This document shows positions 19,137 through 29,406 of a DNA stretch of 64,000 nt, in pieces. The DNA lies in contig JAQMWT010000413.1 of NCBI GenBank assembly GCA_029834535.1, positions 27,756-91,755 on the forward strand, given 5' to 3'. A program made the position numbers and the translations under genes. Positions within the stretch are counted from its first letter, which is position 1, and each line of letters begins with the position of its first letter. The stretch comes from Chrysophaeum taylorii (Eukaryota > Sar > Pelagophyceae > Pelagomonadales > Pelagomonadaceae). The notes under the pieces are model-generated. The model did no database searches and was not told the origin of the DNA. It was given only the letters and a program-made list of their open reading frames with translations.

Positions 19137-19994
19137 CTAGCTCGTGCCCCGCCCAACAACAGCGCAGTCGACGACGAACATGGGGTCTTTGAAGCGGCCG
19201 CGGCTCTGGGCGGTGATGTCGAAGGCCTTGGGGGTGCCCTCGAAGCCCGCGTAATAGAGGTACTGGCCGATGAGCTCGAGGTGGTCGTAGTCGCCCTTCC
19301 CGAGCCACGTCCTCACGGCCTTGGTGAAAAAGAGGCGATTCGACTGCGATATAATAACTCGCCCGTTCTGCGGTCTCAAAACCCGCTTCACCTCCTCGAG
19401 GACCTCAATCGGCTTCGTCAAGTAGTCGATGCTCACAACGCACGTCACGACGTCGAACGAGCCGTCGGGGAACGGAAGTCGCGGGTCGTCGTTGAGATCT
19501 CTTACCCTGTAATCTACCAGCTGTTGATTGTTCGCGAGCTCGACGCCGTTGATCCCGACCCCGACGGCGCGCCCGCGAAAATCTGTCGGGTAGTGCGACA
19601 CCCAAGACGAACAGATGTCGAGGACGTCAGCTCCTTCTTCCGGAATAGACGACTTGTAGTAGTTGGTCAGCGCCGCCGCCGCTCCTTCGTCGATGTGATA
19701 TACGAATTTCGGCTGCGCATCCGGGTAAAAAAGCTTGTCGTCGGACTCATCGATCCGCCGGAAATCGTCCGCCGTAAACGGCGGCGTCTCCGGCCACTCG
19801 CGAGCCTCGCCAAAAACCGACTCGCTTATATCCTTTACTGGAAACCCAAGCCCCGTACTCTCGCCGGTGTACCTTCGCACGCGCCCCACGGCCTGTCCCT
19901 GCGCGTCGACCGTCACCTGATCAACGTACCTCTCACCCTTCGCGAGGAGGAGGGTGCCCACGACTTGCCGCCGTCCAAGTGACGGAATCCGCAT
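19137..19994 (-). CDS. Class I SAM-dependent methyltransferase-like protein (Methyltransf_11 type)
   Basis: The product is 285 aa from the ATG at 19994. The C-terminal half has the Rossmann methyltransferase layout: EEGADVLDICSSWVSHYP (motif I; glycines largely replaced by DICSSW), VGVGINGVELANN (motif II region), then LPFPDGSFDVVTCVVSIDYL (motif IV) and VLRPQNGRVIIS (motif VI). The loss of the usual GxGxG glycine loop is shared with a known group of plastid and cyanobacterial homologues that have the DLCSSW signature. No clear targeting peptide is seen, and the ATG follows an AAAGCAG that could be a splice acceptor, so an upstream exon cannot be excluded. Substrate unknown. Confidence 0.8.
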   Translation of the reverse strand: MRIPSLGRRQVVGTLLLAKGERYVDQVTVDAQGQAVGRVRRYTGESTGLGFPVKDISESVFGEAREWPETPPFTADDFRRIDESDDKLFYPDAQPKFVYHIDEGAAAALTNYYKSSIPEEGADVLDICSSWVSHYPTDFRGRAVGVGINGVELANNQQLVDYRVRDLNDDPRLPFPDGSFDVVTCVVSIDYLTKPIEVLEEVKRVLRPQNGRVIISQSNRLFFTKAVRTWLGKGDYDHLELIGQYLYYAGFEGTPKAFDITAQSRGRFKDPMFVVDCAVVGRGTS

Positions 19995-20420
19995 CTGCTT
20001 TCGAGCGCGACCAGCTTACCCTTTCTTTCATCCGTATGTATGTATGGTAGGTAGTACCCGCAGCAGCCAAAGGGTAGGTAGGTATTATTCTCAAGAATAA
20101 GATCAAAGTCGAGGAAGACGTACCCGGTATGCACAAGCATCGAACACAAATGAGCAGCAGCAGCGAAAGAAAGTTTTACCAAGCAGAGAACTCAGCATCA
20201 TCGTGTCATAAGCCACACACACATCCTGTTGATGCTGTAAACATTCGTCGAAACACGGATCGAGGAGAGAACTAAAGAAGCAATATGAAGGAAGTAAGTC
20301 TCCGCCAACACCACGACGATCACGTCGGTCGCACTCGCAACAAGTTACCGACGAAGTGCCGTGGTGTAATAAGCACACAAACACGTCAGTCCTATTTAGT
20401 CATCGCCAACTTTGCGCACA
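19995..20420. other. Intergenic region, no supported gene
   Basis: Apart from the possible upstream exon of the methyltransferase gene, I see nothing with coding character on either strand. The 5' flank of the minus-strand methyltransferase gene lies here. Confidence 0.4.
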
Positions 20421-20523
20421 CTATTTAGTCGAAATAAATAAATCCCTATGGAACCAAGTCGAGCTAGACATCATCACCAACACCACCGCTGGTAGCCCGC
20501 GATCCGGCTTACCACACGGGCTT

Positions 20524-21370
20524 TCACAGGCGGCCGCATACCAAGGCTCCGACCTCTTGCATAGTCCAAAGACGCCACTCACCTTTACACAGAAAATAAT
20601 CTGGCGCGCTCGAGTCCACGAGATAGAAAGACCCGCGACCGCTGACGAAAAGAAATACAAACACACCGTCATCATTGCCCTCCAGCTGTACCTTCCGTAA
20701 ACGACCCGCAATCATCCACGGTCTCTGCATCGAATACAGCCAAAAAAAATCCGCGCGACTGCTTCGGCGCAAAATGCCGTCGTCTGCTCGTGAAACAACC
20801 ACGGAGTACGCGTCGTGTGCGTGCAGGACGGGAGCGTCGCTCCACGAGTCCGCGTCATCGTTATGACGCTCGTACGCAGCTGCAACGTCCACCCCGTAGA
20901 GCAACATCTGCGCATCCGTGGTGTTAAAGAGTTGTCGCTCGTCATACGTCTTCTGCCAAACGCGAAGATAATATTCTTGCCGAGGTCGCCGAGCCTGAAA
21001 CACCCGGCGCGCGCAAGGCCATCACTCGAGTGCTGAAAGTGTTGTCGAAACGTGAGGAGGCATTAAGCGTTGCTTGGTCCGCTCAAGATGACCCGGAGCC
21101 TGCGCAGTGGGTAGCCGCCGAATGATAAGACCGACCGACGAGAGCGTCCCTGGTCCTCCGTGCGATTAAAAATCTGTCGCGTGTCGTCCCATCATCAAAA
21201 ATCGCAACCGACCAGCGCCACTCGTCCAAAATTCTCGTGGCCAACCACGCAATGAAACGCAAAACCCGCAACCGCGAGCCCAATCCCCCTCCTCCTCCTC
21301 CGAAGCGTCTGGAACTCGCTGGCCTTTCGTTCACGAACGGTAAAGCGTCGCAAACCGGTGGTGAGTGCAC
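20524..21370 (-). CDS. Hypothetical protein, probably two or more exons
   Basis: The better-supported part is 20524-20994. It encodes a protein-like segment with FFWLYSMQRPWMIAGRL and YFLCKGEWRLWTM, of mixed composition unlike the low-complexity shadows nearby. No ATG opens it. A consensus-like acceptor (GTGTTTCAG) ends at 20995, suggesting it is a downstream exon. An upstream open segment at about 21083-21370 (RFIAWLATRILDEWRW, then DDGTTRDRFLIARR) could be an earlier exon, but I could not fix its donor or its start codon. Family not recognised. Confidence 0.35.
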
Positions 21371-21520
21371 GGTCCACGCGGTCCCCTAGAGAAGGCGTCT
21401 ACACTCTACAGAACTATATGACGACCATACTAAAGTTCGTTCCTCGCCGTGACAGTCGCAAACACAGACCCTCCTCTTCATAACAAGACTGACTAGCTCT
21501 ACCATGGGGATGAGATGGAA

Positions 21521-22036
21521 TTACACAGTCGGCTCGGACGAAGTGGTGGGCTCCCCGCTCTCTCTCTCTTTGGCCATCTTGGCACGGTCCTCTTCGATCC
21601 CTTTGCGGATGGCCTCGAGCTTGGTTTGGAAGGAGTCCTTGACTGGCTCGAGCTTCTCGACGTTCTCGACCGTGGTGACCTGGGCCTCGCGCGCAGCCTT
21701 GAAGGCCTTCCAGCCGAGCTTGCCGATGCCGCGGGCGACATCGCCGACGCCGTACTCCTTCTCGTTCTCGGCGGCCCACGCGAGCGCGGCACCCACGAGC
21801 AGCGAAGACCCCATAACGCCAGCGTCGAGGACTTCGATTCCAGCTGCCGCGGCGAGGCCCGTGCCCACGGCTGCGGCGGCGAGCGTTTCCGGGGGGGTCG
21901 ACAGCCGGGGCTCGGTCGCCAACGGATCGAATCCCTCGTTCTCCTCGCTACCGCGCCGTCTGGGGACTAGCGTTGGTCGTTCGAGATGCGGCACGAAGGC
22001 CGTCCCAAGGACCGCCAGCAGTAGCTGTGACCTCAT
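21521..22036 (-). CDS. Plastid-targeted protein of unknown function
   Basis: The product is 171 aa from the ATG at 22036. It opens with a hydrophobic signal peptide (MRSQLLLAVLG) immediately followed by TAFVPHLERPT. This resembles the ASAFAP-type cleavage motif, with the conserved Phe after the signal peptide, that marks nucleus-encoded plastid proteins in algae with red secondary plastids. The transit-like stretch is basic (LVPRRRGS). The mature part has one hydrophobic segment (about residues 75-105, rich in Ala and Gly) and a C-terminal charged helix (VENVEKLEPVKDSFQTKLEA). Likely a small thylakoid or envelope protein. Function unknown. Confidence 0.7.
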   Translation of the reverse strand: MRSQLLLAVLGTAFVPHLERPTLVPRRRGSEENEGFDPLATEPRLSTPPETLAAAAVGTGLAAAAGIEVLDAGVMGSSLLVGAALAWAAENEKEYGVGDVARGIGKLGWKAFKAAREAQVTTVENVEKLEPVKDSFQTKLEAIRKGIEEDRAKMAKERESGEPTTSSEPTV

Positions 22037-22329
22037 CACACGATCTTCTTGCGTGCCACGTGGTCGGCTCGACGCTTACCCTTAGAGATTCTCGACGACG
22101 ATACGACTTGGAGATTCTAATAACGAGGGTGTCAAGACAGAAGAGATAGCAACAAGAAGAGGAGATATTCTTCTCACGTTGTTACGAGCGATGTGGTGTC
22201 TGTCCACCACCGTGAGTGAGATAGATAGTTAGTTGGAGCGGTTTTCCGCGTTGGTTCGCCGCCAAAGTCCAAAGTCTTAGTCGTCGTCGTCGAACCAGGC
22301 CTCGTGGACCGCAATATTATTATTGCTGG

Positions 22330-23829
22330 AGCATGATGTGTCGCGCAATGATGAGAATGCGGAGGGCGCGAACGCCTTGGTCTCGCAGCATGAGTCGCCG
22401 CCGTCGTCGTCGTCGGGGAGTACGTTGCGGTCGCGCCGGGCAGCCCTCATCTCGACGGTGGCGCGCGTCGCGAGCTGTGGCAGAACACGGTCGTCCTCGC
22501 GAGCCTGTGGTGCTTCCAGGCCCGCTGGATTTTCCGCGCGGCGCGCGCTTTGCGCCAGAATTCGTGTTTGCGGCGCACGGCGGGGTTCGCGGCGATGACG
22601 TCGCCCGCGAAGGTTCGGAGCATATTTACGTCCGAGGCTGGGGTGAACAACGAAAAGAAGAGGACGCTCGAACAGTCTCGATCTCTTCGATGATGAGCGA
22701 GGCGGTGAGAAAGGCCTTTTTCCCGAGGTGGCGACGATCGCGAATTTCCTTCTGGAGTCTGGAAAAAACGAGAGGGTTCTGTCGCCGCGCCGACGCGAGT
22801 ATCGAATCCGAGCCGTCCAAGCTCTCGCGCGGCGCGTGCGCGTATCGAGAAAACAAGTACTGCGGCGCGTACGGCAGGCTCGTCACGAGGATATCCGGGT
22901 AGATCCCGGCCTCGTCGATCTCCCAGATACTCCCGTTATTTATTCGGGAGCCCCAACACGTCGTACCGCAGCCCGCGTCCGTACGGATCGACGCCTTGGA
23001 TCGTAAACTCGAGCGTCGCGTCTTCCGCGACCTCGTAGGTCTGCCGCACGATAAAGGGCGGCGCCCCTGATCCGGTGGTAGTCTTGAACAAAGTAGGCCT
23101 CGTCAACAAAGCCGCCGCGTCGCATCCCCCCTCCTCCCCCAAGAAACAAGAGGTCGTCGCGTCGACGTCGTTCGCCTAAGCCCCCAAAACCGCGACGTAC
23201 CGCGACGATCCTCCGGCGGGGCCGTAGTTCCGCAGGTCCCCCGTCTCGAGGGGGTAGTGCAAGCACAAGTCCGTCTCGTTTCCAGTCATATTCGACGACG
23301 CGTTTAACAGGGGTCTCTTCCACGCCGAAATCTCCCCCCGAGAACGTTGTTCTCGACCAAGCTTCGCGTAAACACGCCGTCCTCCAACGCCCCGTACTGC
23401 CCAAACATCAGCGCGTCGACACCCTTCCCAGGCCCAAACACCCCCGCCGAAGGCAACGACTTCTTCCCCGCAGGCTGGACCTCGTGCGCTAAAACGCCGT
23501 TCGCCGCCAACCGCGTACCCGTGCCACTCGCCCAGCCTAAAATTGTCCCACCGAATCGTCGACCCAAAGTAACTCGTATAATCCAGGTCCACGCGCGCCC
23601 ACAGCTTCCCTTACCAGACAGGACTCAGGACGAGATGAACCGCGTAATCCGTAAGTATCATGAAACTCTTCGTCTTGTAGAAGTTGTTCGCCTTGGCCAT
23701 CATCGACACCGTAACATTTCCCTGAGGCAACACCGCGGCGGCGAACATGCTCCGGAGACCCAGCATGTCGTTCGTCCTCGGGAACGTCACGCCCGCGCCC
23801 ATCACCACCACCCCAAAATAAACCAACAT
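22330..23829 (-). pseudogene. Decayed surface-protein gene (LamG-like, cadherin-like repeat, IQ motif)
   Basis: From the ATG at 23829 the minus strand reads a hydrophobic start (MLVYFGVVVMGAG), then fragments in shifting frames. One resembles a concanavalin/LamG domain (SAGVFGPGKGVDALMFGQYG, then LEDGVFTRSLVENN). A second LamG-like stretch has LCLHYPLETGD. A cadherin-like or tandem-95 repeat follows (TYEVAEDATLEFTIQGVDPY), and then a basic segment with an IQ motif (ARKIQRAWKHHRL). The cadherin-like repeat continues after GLPN only if a 4-bp AATA duplication near 22940 is ignored, and there is an in-frame TAG near 23176. Introns could explain some breaks, but the frame-stop pattern points to a pseudogene. 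Domain names are tentative. Confidence 0.5.
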
Positions 23830-23847
23830 CTTTCATCAATAATAAAC

Positions 23848-23888
23848 GCGTATAAATAAATAAATAAATAAATTAATTAATTAATAAA
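23848..23888. repeat. A/T simple repeat (TAAA/TTAA)
   Basis: A run of TAAA units changing into TTAA units lies between the pseudogene start and the left LTR of the copia element. Confidence 0.8.
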
Positions 23889-23902
23889 CCCTTCACCACA
23901 CG

Positions 23903-23957
23903 TGTGAGAACTATAATGGGGACGTCGTGCAGGGGTAAGTGTCATAGCTTCCTCACA
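23903..23957 (-). repeat. 3' LTR of copia copy 2 (55 bp)
   Basis: In the coding orientation it starts TGTGAGGAAGCTATG and ends AGTTCTCACA, so its ends form a short inverted repeat of the TG...CA type. It pairs with 28383-28437, which has the same length and is very similar in both halves. Confidence 0.85.
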
Positions 23958-24086
23958 CAGGAGCTGGAAAAGAAAGAAAAGGAAGAAGGAAAAAGGGGTA
24001 AGTGAGACGCTCACAGAGGAGAAGCTTGAAGGAAGACGTCAGGAGAGGCAGTGTGGCAGAAAGAGACAGGAGATATCAGGGTGAAG

Positions 24087-25451
24087 TCACGAGGTGAGGT
24101 AACGAGCACGAAGCCGGAGGAAGGGAGGAGCTTCCGTACTACGGGTGAAGATATCGCTAAGGTGTGTTGTCAAGGCGGGGATTGTGTTGGAGATCAATGA
24201 TGTGGGTGCGATGATATTCAGCGGTGCTGTAAAAGCGAGTGGCAATATGGTGGGTGCGCCGCATGAGACATTGGAGACGGACTTGGGTGACGGTGGTGCT
24301 GTTATCGACATACATTGGTAGTACCGCGTGACGAGGGAGATCAAAGCCATCACAAAAGTTTGAGAAGCCAAGAGAGCTCAGCAGTAGCGGCGTAAAGAGC
24401 GAGCAATTCAGCTTCAAAAGAGGAGCGGGCGAGCAGGTACTGCGAGCGTGAGCAGTAGGATATCATAGAGCCAGCAAGGAGAAAACAAAAGTCAGTAGTG
24501 GAGTGGCGGTCATCAGGATCGTCGGTCCAGCTAGAGTCGGAATAACCACAGAGACGAAGGGTAGAATCGCGACCAAGAACAAGGGCAAGATCTTGAGGAC
24601 CATTGCAGTGGGGTTTACCAGGAGTGTCAGTAAAAGGCGCACACGGATTGACGGTCCAAGTGATATCAGGGCGAGGCATAACAGAAAGAAAAAAATACAC
24701 AAAAATACGACGAAAAGGGATGCGTGAATTGAAGACGTGAGCAGGGGAGCCAGGTGCACAAGAAGCAGCCGCAGAAAGAGGAAGAACTTTGGGAGCGGGA
24801 GTCAAGTCTGGTTGTGCGCGATCACGCGTAATGCGGAGACCAACGTAAGTGGTCAGATCAAGCTCGTTAACATCAGTGAAGGTTCGGAAACGGAGGAAGA
24901 AGGCTTGATAATGAGCAAGGCAAGGACGAGGGTGCGCCACAAGAAGGTCATCAACGACAAGAACGAGACGTAGGACAACGGTAGAATTAAGCACGAGCTT
25001 GTAACGGCAAGTGTCACCAGATCCGCGGACGAAGCCACAGTCATTGACGAGAAAGCGTGCCAAATAAAGCTACCAATTACGACAAGCTTGTTTGCAACCA
25101 TACCAAGAGCGACGGAGCGTGTAAATGATTTTGAAACCATCGGTGGGTTGGCGAGGAGCATAACCTTCGGGTGGCCAGACATAGATGTCTTCGTCTTCGG
25201 GTGGCCAAACATAGATGTCTTCGTCAATGGGAGCTTGGATAAAAGCGGAGTTGACATCCAACTTATGCAAATCCCAGTCGTGAACAGCAACGCCAGACAG
25301 GGGCTTGTATGAAAGCAGAGATGACATCTACAGGACGGCACGTGTCGTGGTAAGCAATGCCGTGAACCTGAGTGTAACCGCGGACAACGAGATGAGAAGT
25401 GTACGATTTGAAGCGGCCAGATTCATACTTCGTGCGGTGGACCCACTTCAA
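24087..25451 (-). pseudogene. copia reverse transcriptase/RNase H remnant
   Basis: Segments in at least three frames match the RT-RH of copy 1: KWVHRTKYESGRFKSY, LDVNSAFIQAPIDEDIYVWP (with a short internal duplication of the DEDIYVWPPE block), LVVDDLLVAHPRP, and SDSSWTDDPDDRHST. A segment of RT after the catalytic motif is shortened relative to copy 1. The RNase H and the final LSDIFTR segment are still readable. Confidence 0.85.
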
Positions 25452-26616
25452 AGGGTCATCAAGTAAGCTTCGACATATGGGGGATCAACAAGGGTGTGGG
25501 CGAGACAGAGGGGAAGGAAGACATAATGAACTAACAAACGAAAGCTAGAATAATTAACGTACAGGGAAGGACAAGATGACACAGAATCGAAGGGAATGAC
25601 AAGATGACACAGAATCGACAGTGCGTGGTAAAACGCCAGTATTGTGGGTTTGAGTTGGTTCTCCATTTGTTTCTGAATAATGTGCGCTTTTTTTGTCGAC
25701 TTTGCGCGGTCGGCTCCGTTTGGCTCGACTTTGTTTTGCATGCTTTTCGTTTTGCATGCTTGTTGTTTTGTCGGCTCGGGTTGGCTCGACTTTGTTGTGC
25801 ACCTTTTGTTGTTTTCTCTCTTTGGTTCGTCGGAGTTCATGAGCTCGTAGAATGGTCGGTTCACGCGATGGGGTGATCAGTCCCAGTGAAACCGGCGCAT
25901 TCTCATCAAACACAGGGGACAAGGGGGCAACAGCGGAAGAACAGGTGACAATCGGGCAACAGCAGGAACAGGGGACAATGGGGCAACAGTAGACGAGAGC
26001 TGGGAAGCGTGATTCGAGTCAGAACAACGTTGAAGTTCCGGTGGTTGACATTGCAGGAAAAATATGATAAGCGAAACTGTCAGCAAAATCGAGGTCTGAA
26101 GAACAATAGCGACAAAAGTGCCTGGGAAGACTTGCGTTAAGCGATTGTTGCCACTGAGGATCGCAGCGGGGTAAAGATAGCGGGAACACAGGCTGGTATA
26201 TATGATGGCAGTGTACCAGACGTCTGATGAGAACGTGGCCTTTGGGCAGATATGTTGCATGGTGCATAGTGACCAGGTTATGACGATGGTCGGAGTCGAC
26301 AGAAGCGAAAACAGGCGTAAACAGGTTTGATGCGAACGTTGGTGTTTGGTTGTTGTGGTGCGAGCAAGTTGCCATGGGCACGACCGCGTCCTGTATGCGA
26401 AAATGGAAGACTTCGGAAGCGCCAGCGGTGTAAGGAACGAACAAGGGTAGACCAGGCTGCTGTATGCCAGCCTGCTGTGGCAGCTAAGGAAGTGGCCCGT
26501 TGTCGCATTCGCAAGAACGAAGTTGCCATATGGGCCAACGTTGGAGGAGCAAGCGGCGAGCTTCGCTCGTCATACTCGAATAGACTGCGGTAGAAGTTGG
26601 CGACAGTGGCAAAACA

Positions 26617-26719
26617 GTTGTGGCACGTAAGAACGTTGCAGATAGCGTCGCAGTGGCACGTAAGAACATTGCAGATAGCGTCGCAGTGGCACGTAAGAAC
26701 ATTGCAGATAGCGTCGCGG
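26617..26719 (-). repeat. 33-bp tandem repeat, three copies, inside copia copy 2
   Basis: Three nearly perfect units of 33 bp (GTGGCACGTAAGAACATTGC is the first part of each) give an in-frame 11-residue repeat, CDAICNVLTCH, on the element's coding strand. There are no unique spacers between units. Confidence 0.85.
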
Positions 26720-26984
26720 GTGCTGAGCACGGAATTCACGTCGATAGCAAAAAAGGATTTTAATGGTCAGAAAAACGGCGAAAAGGCGAGAGTGCGCGAA
26801 GGAGAACCACAAATTACACAGCAAAGAAGCGTCTGTCCAGGATCCCGAAGATGAGCGATCCAACCACGTAGGAAGCACGAAAGCTGCGCGCGCGAAAAAT
26901 TGACAGGCACAGCTAAGTTGTGGCAGGTGAAATGCGCGATGGAACGTGATTCGCTGGTTTTACCCAAACCGACAAGCACAACGA

Positions 26985-27130
26985 GGAGTGGATCAACGAA
27001 TAGGTGAAAATGCACAACGGGGAGTGGATCAACGAATAGGCGAAGTACAGAACGAGGAGGGGAGCAACGACGAGGTGAAAAGACAGAACGAGGAGAGGAG
27101 CAACGACGAGGGGAAAATACAGAACGGAGG
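26985..27130 (+). repeat. Imperfect 36-bp tandem repeats inside copia copy 2
   Basis: Repeats of the form GAGTGGATCAACGAATAGG...AAA.., changing into GAGGAGCAACGACGAGG units, occupy the region where integrase would be expected. They break any reading frame. Confidence 0.7.
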
Positions 27131-27539
27131 GCGCCTGTGCAATGGGAGCTAAAAAAAAAAAAAAAATCGACAACGAGGGGCTTCCGTGGGATGGGGTTGT
27201 TGATGTGCTTGCATCAGACATTCGGCGGTACACACGCTGACTTGGAATTATCTTGATTGGCATGAGACAGAGTATCGGGAGGGGTATGTGAGACGCTGGG
27301 TGTGGCCGTTTAAGGCGGTGAAGGGGGTGGAATAGATGGTGGTGTTAAGAAAAGCGGCGGAGTGGAACTAGAATCAGTCAAGGTTGGAGTAGGCATAGAA
27401 GCAGGAAAGGTAGTGTTACTGGTGTTGGTTTTGGTGGGTTGGTGTTGTTGGGTGTTGTTGGAGTCATTTGGAGTGTTGCGCTGTTGAGAAGAACGGCGAT
27501 GGTGGGTAGCGCGTTGTCGTGGAATAGCTAGGAACTGTG

Positions 27540-27800
27540 AAACTTGCGGCAGTCCCTCTTAAAGTGATCCTTGCAGCCGACAAAGTGACATTGGGTAGTG
27601 CGTCGGAATCGAGTAGAGCCAGGTTGTTGGGAAAGGGGAGCGTCTAGGGTAGGTCGGTTGGAAGAGTCTGAAGTCGTGGCTGACGACGCGGCGGATAGCG
27701 CAACGGTAGCGGTTGTGCATGCCATCGAAATTGTTTATTGTTGAACTTCTCAAGGGTACAACCACAGTCGTCGGTACGAAACGCGAGACGATAAAATAAA
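27540..27800 (-). pseudogene. copia Gag fragment with zinc knuckle
   Basis: The minus strand encodes a CCHC-like knuckle, CHFVGCKDHFKRDC, followed by RKFHSS, typical of the nucleocapsid end of copia Gag. Just upstream is a Ser/Thr/Arg-rich stretch. No full Gag frame is intact. Confidence 0.6.
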
Positions 27801-28382
27801 GCCAGTAAGGCTTGAAGCACGATGCACGTAGTCAAATGCGAGGACACTCTCGAGGGTACGTCGGATCAGGTACAATGCCGAGCAACTTGAACTCCGGTGA
27901 TTGGTACAATGTCGAGCAACTTGTATACTCCGATGATGAACTTGTTGAGGAAGTTCGCTACGCGATCCCCACGGCCCATGTAAACATCGGTGATGCGCTT
28001 GGAAAGTCGCGTGAAGTTCATGTCGCGGTTTTCATGGATATCAACGTTGTTGCTTGGCGCAAAATTCGCCTTCAGAGCAGCGAGATGCTGAGAAATTCTT
28101 CTTCAGAGCAGCGAGATGCTGAGATGCTAGTCCAATGATCGTTGGTCGAGATAATGTGATCGCCGGTAGATATGATCATGTTCGCGAGACGACGTGGCCA
28201 TGGGTGAAAAAAAAAAATGTCGCTCACCGCTGAAGGCATCGAGTTTGTGCGAAAGCTTGCTAGCTTGAATTTCGATCGAGGACATGATAGACGACAACGA
28301 ACCGAACACGTAGCAATGAACTGAAGCCGAGGAGGAGTCGCCACGAAGTCAAGCACAGGCTCGATCGTGAACGAGCACCTCG

Positions 28383-28437
28383 TGTGAGAACTGAAAAGAG
28401 GGTGAGGTGCAGGGGTAAGTGACATAGCCTCCTCACA
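28383..28437 (-). repeat. 5' LTR of copia copy 2 (55 bp)
   Basis: In the coding orientation it starts TGTGAGGAGGCTATG and ends AGTTCTCACA. It has the same 55-bp length as the other LTR, with several substitutions between the two, so the insertion is not very recent. Confidence 0.85.
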
Positions 28438-28548
28438 GCACGCCTTGTGGCAAGTTTTGCCGCTGCTGCACTACACTGCACTGCACGGCACGACACTGCA
28501 CTTACTTACTTACCCTTTGGAGGTCTTTGGCGCGTTGTGTTGTGGGGG

Positions 28549-29080
28549 CATTTATTTATTTATTTATTTATTTATTTATTTCATGTGGCGGGAGTGCGGA
28601 AATGGGTATGTGGGGCCATCGCCGAGAGAGACCGACCGACCGCGGGGCAGGCGAAGCGGGGACGGGCCGCGCCCGTAGGTCGTACGCGTGCTGCCGCCGG
28701 GCGTATGTGCGACGAAGTGTGACACCCTGCTGAGCGCAACAGGGTGGCCTGGGTGGGGCTGCCCGAGGCGGCGACATGGCGGAGGGCGGTTCGCGAGGGC
28801 ACAGCGCGCACGCCGGGGTTTCGAGGCGTTGGCGATCCTGGTAAATGCGGCGAGCTTGGGCCGCCTCGGCCTCAGTGAAGTTGGCACAGCCACTCGCTCC
28901 GCGCTGCGATGCGCTCTGCGCATGCTCTGGCGAGGGCGTGGCAAACCGAACTGGCCTCGCCGAAGGCACCAAAGACGAGGCCGGCGACCCGTAGCTGCTG
29001 CGCAGACGCTGCTCGACAGGACCCGAGAAGCCCTGGGTGATGATGGCGTCGCACGAGCGAGGTTGCTACTCGGAGTGGAC
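28549..29080 (-). mobile_element. 5'-truncated LINE-family copy with (AAAT)n tail
   Basis: Matches the same 3' part of the LINE family seen at 39.5, 40.3, 52.6 and 61.9-63.6 kb. On the minus strand it ends in a run of AAAT units (28549-28581), a typical simple-repeat 3' tail of LINEs. The coding part is the last stretch of the family ORF (SGCANFTEAEAAQ is readable), here frameshifted. Confidence 0.7.
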
Positions 29081-29406
29081 TCAATCCCCATAGCCATCGA
29101 AAGTGTAAAGGGCTCTTTTGAAAATTCCGTCTCTCTTCGGCGCCGCAAACACGAACGTTTCGACCGATGCTCGGGTTCTTATCGAGGCCGGAAGCGAAGT
29201 GGTGCTCCAGGACTCGCTCCTTCCGAAAGGGTCCAGCGTATTGAGTCTACTCTTGCGGGTCAAACTCGGTGCCGACCACTCTGCTCGGGCCTCGCGCGCG
29301 GCAATTTGCATCTCTTAGAAGAAGGCTGAGTTCTTGTGAAGAATCTCAACGGAGTTCTTAGGAAGACGGTCGCGGCTAAACCCTTGGTGGTTCGAGGAAG
29401 AACAAA
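29081..29406 (+). promoter_or_regulatory. Upstream region of the peroxiredoxin gene
   Basis: About 325 bp between the end of the LINE fragment and the peroxiredoxin ATG. No specific factor site is recognised. The LINE insertion has left little room, so the promoter is probably within this stretch. Confidence 0.4.

Larger units (their letters stand above)
23903..28437 (-). mobile_element. Ty1/copia retrotransposon, copy 2, both LTRs present, coding decayed
   Basis: The element is bounded by two 55-bp direct repeats (LTRs) in the same orientation and by near-identical 5-bp flanks, ACACG on the left and GCACG on the right, consistent with a target-site duplication carrying one change. Coding is on the minus strand. 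A Gag zinc knuckle (CHFVGCKDHFKRDC, near 27570), remnants of integrase (about 25.9-26.4 kb), RT (about 24.4-25.4 kb) and RNase H (about 24.1-24.5 kb) are recognisable, with many frameshifts. The integrase core and part of the upstream pol are replaced by tandem repeats. It cannot transpose on its own as written. Confidence 0.88.

Noticed and set aside
26617-26719. Possible CRISPR-like array
   Set aside because: The three 33-bp units are directly adjacent without spacers and lie inside a copia element in a eukaryote. It is a tandem repeat.
27812-28138. 108-aa plus-strand ORF inside the copia element
   Set aside because: It lies antisense to the Gag region and has no conserved motif.
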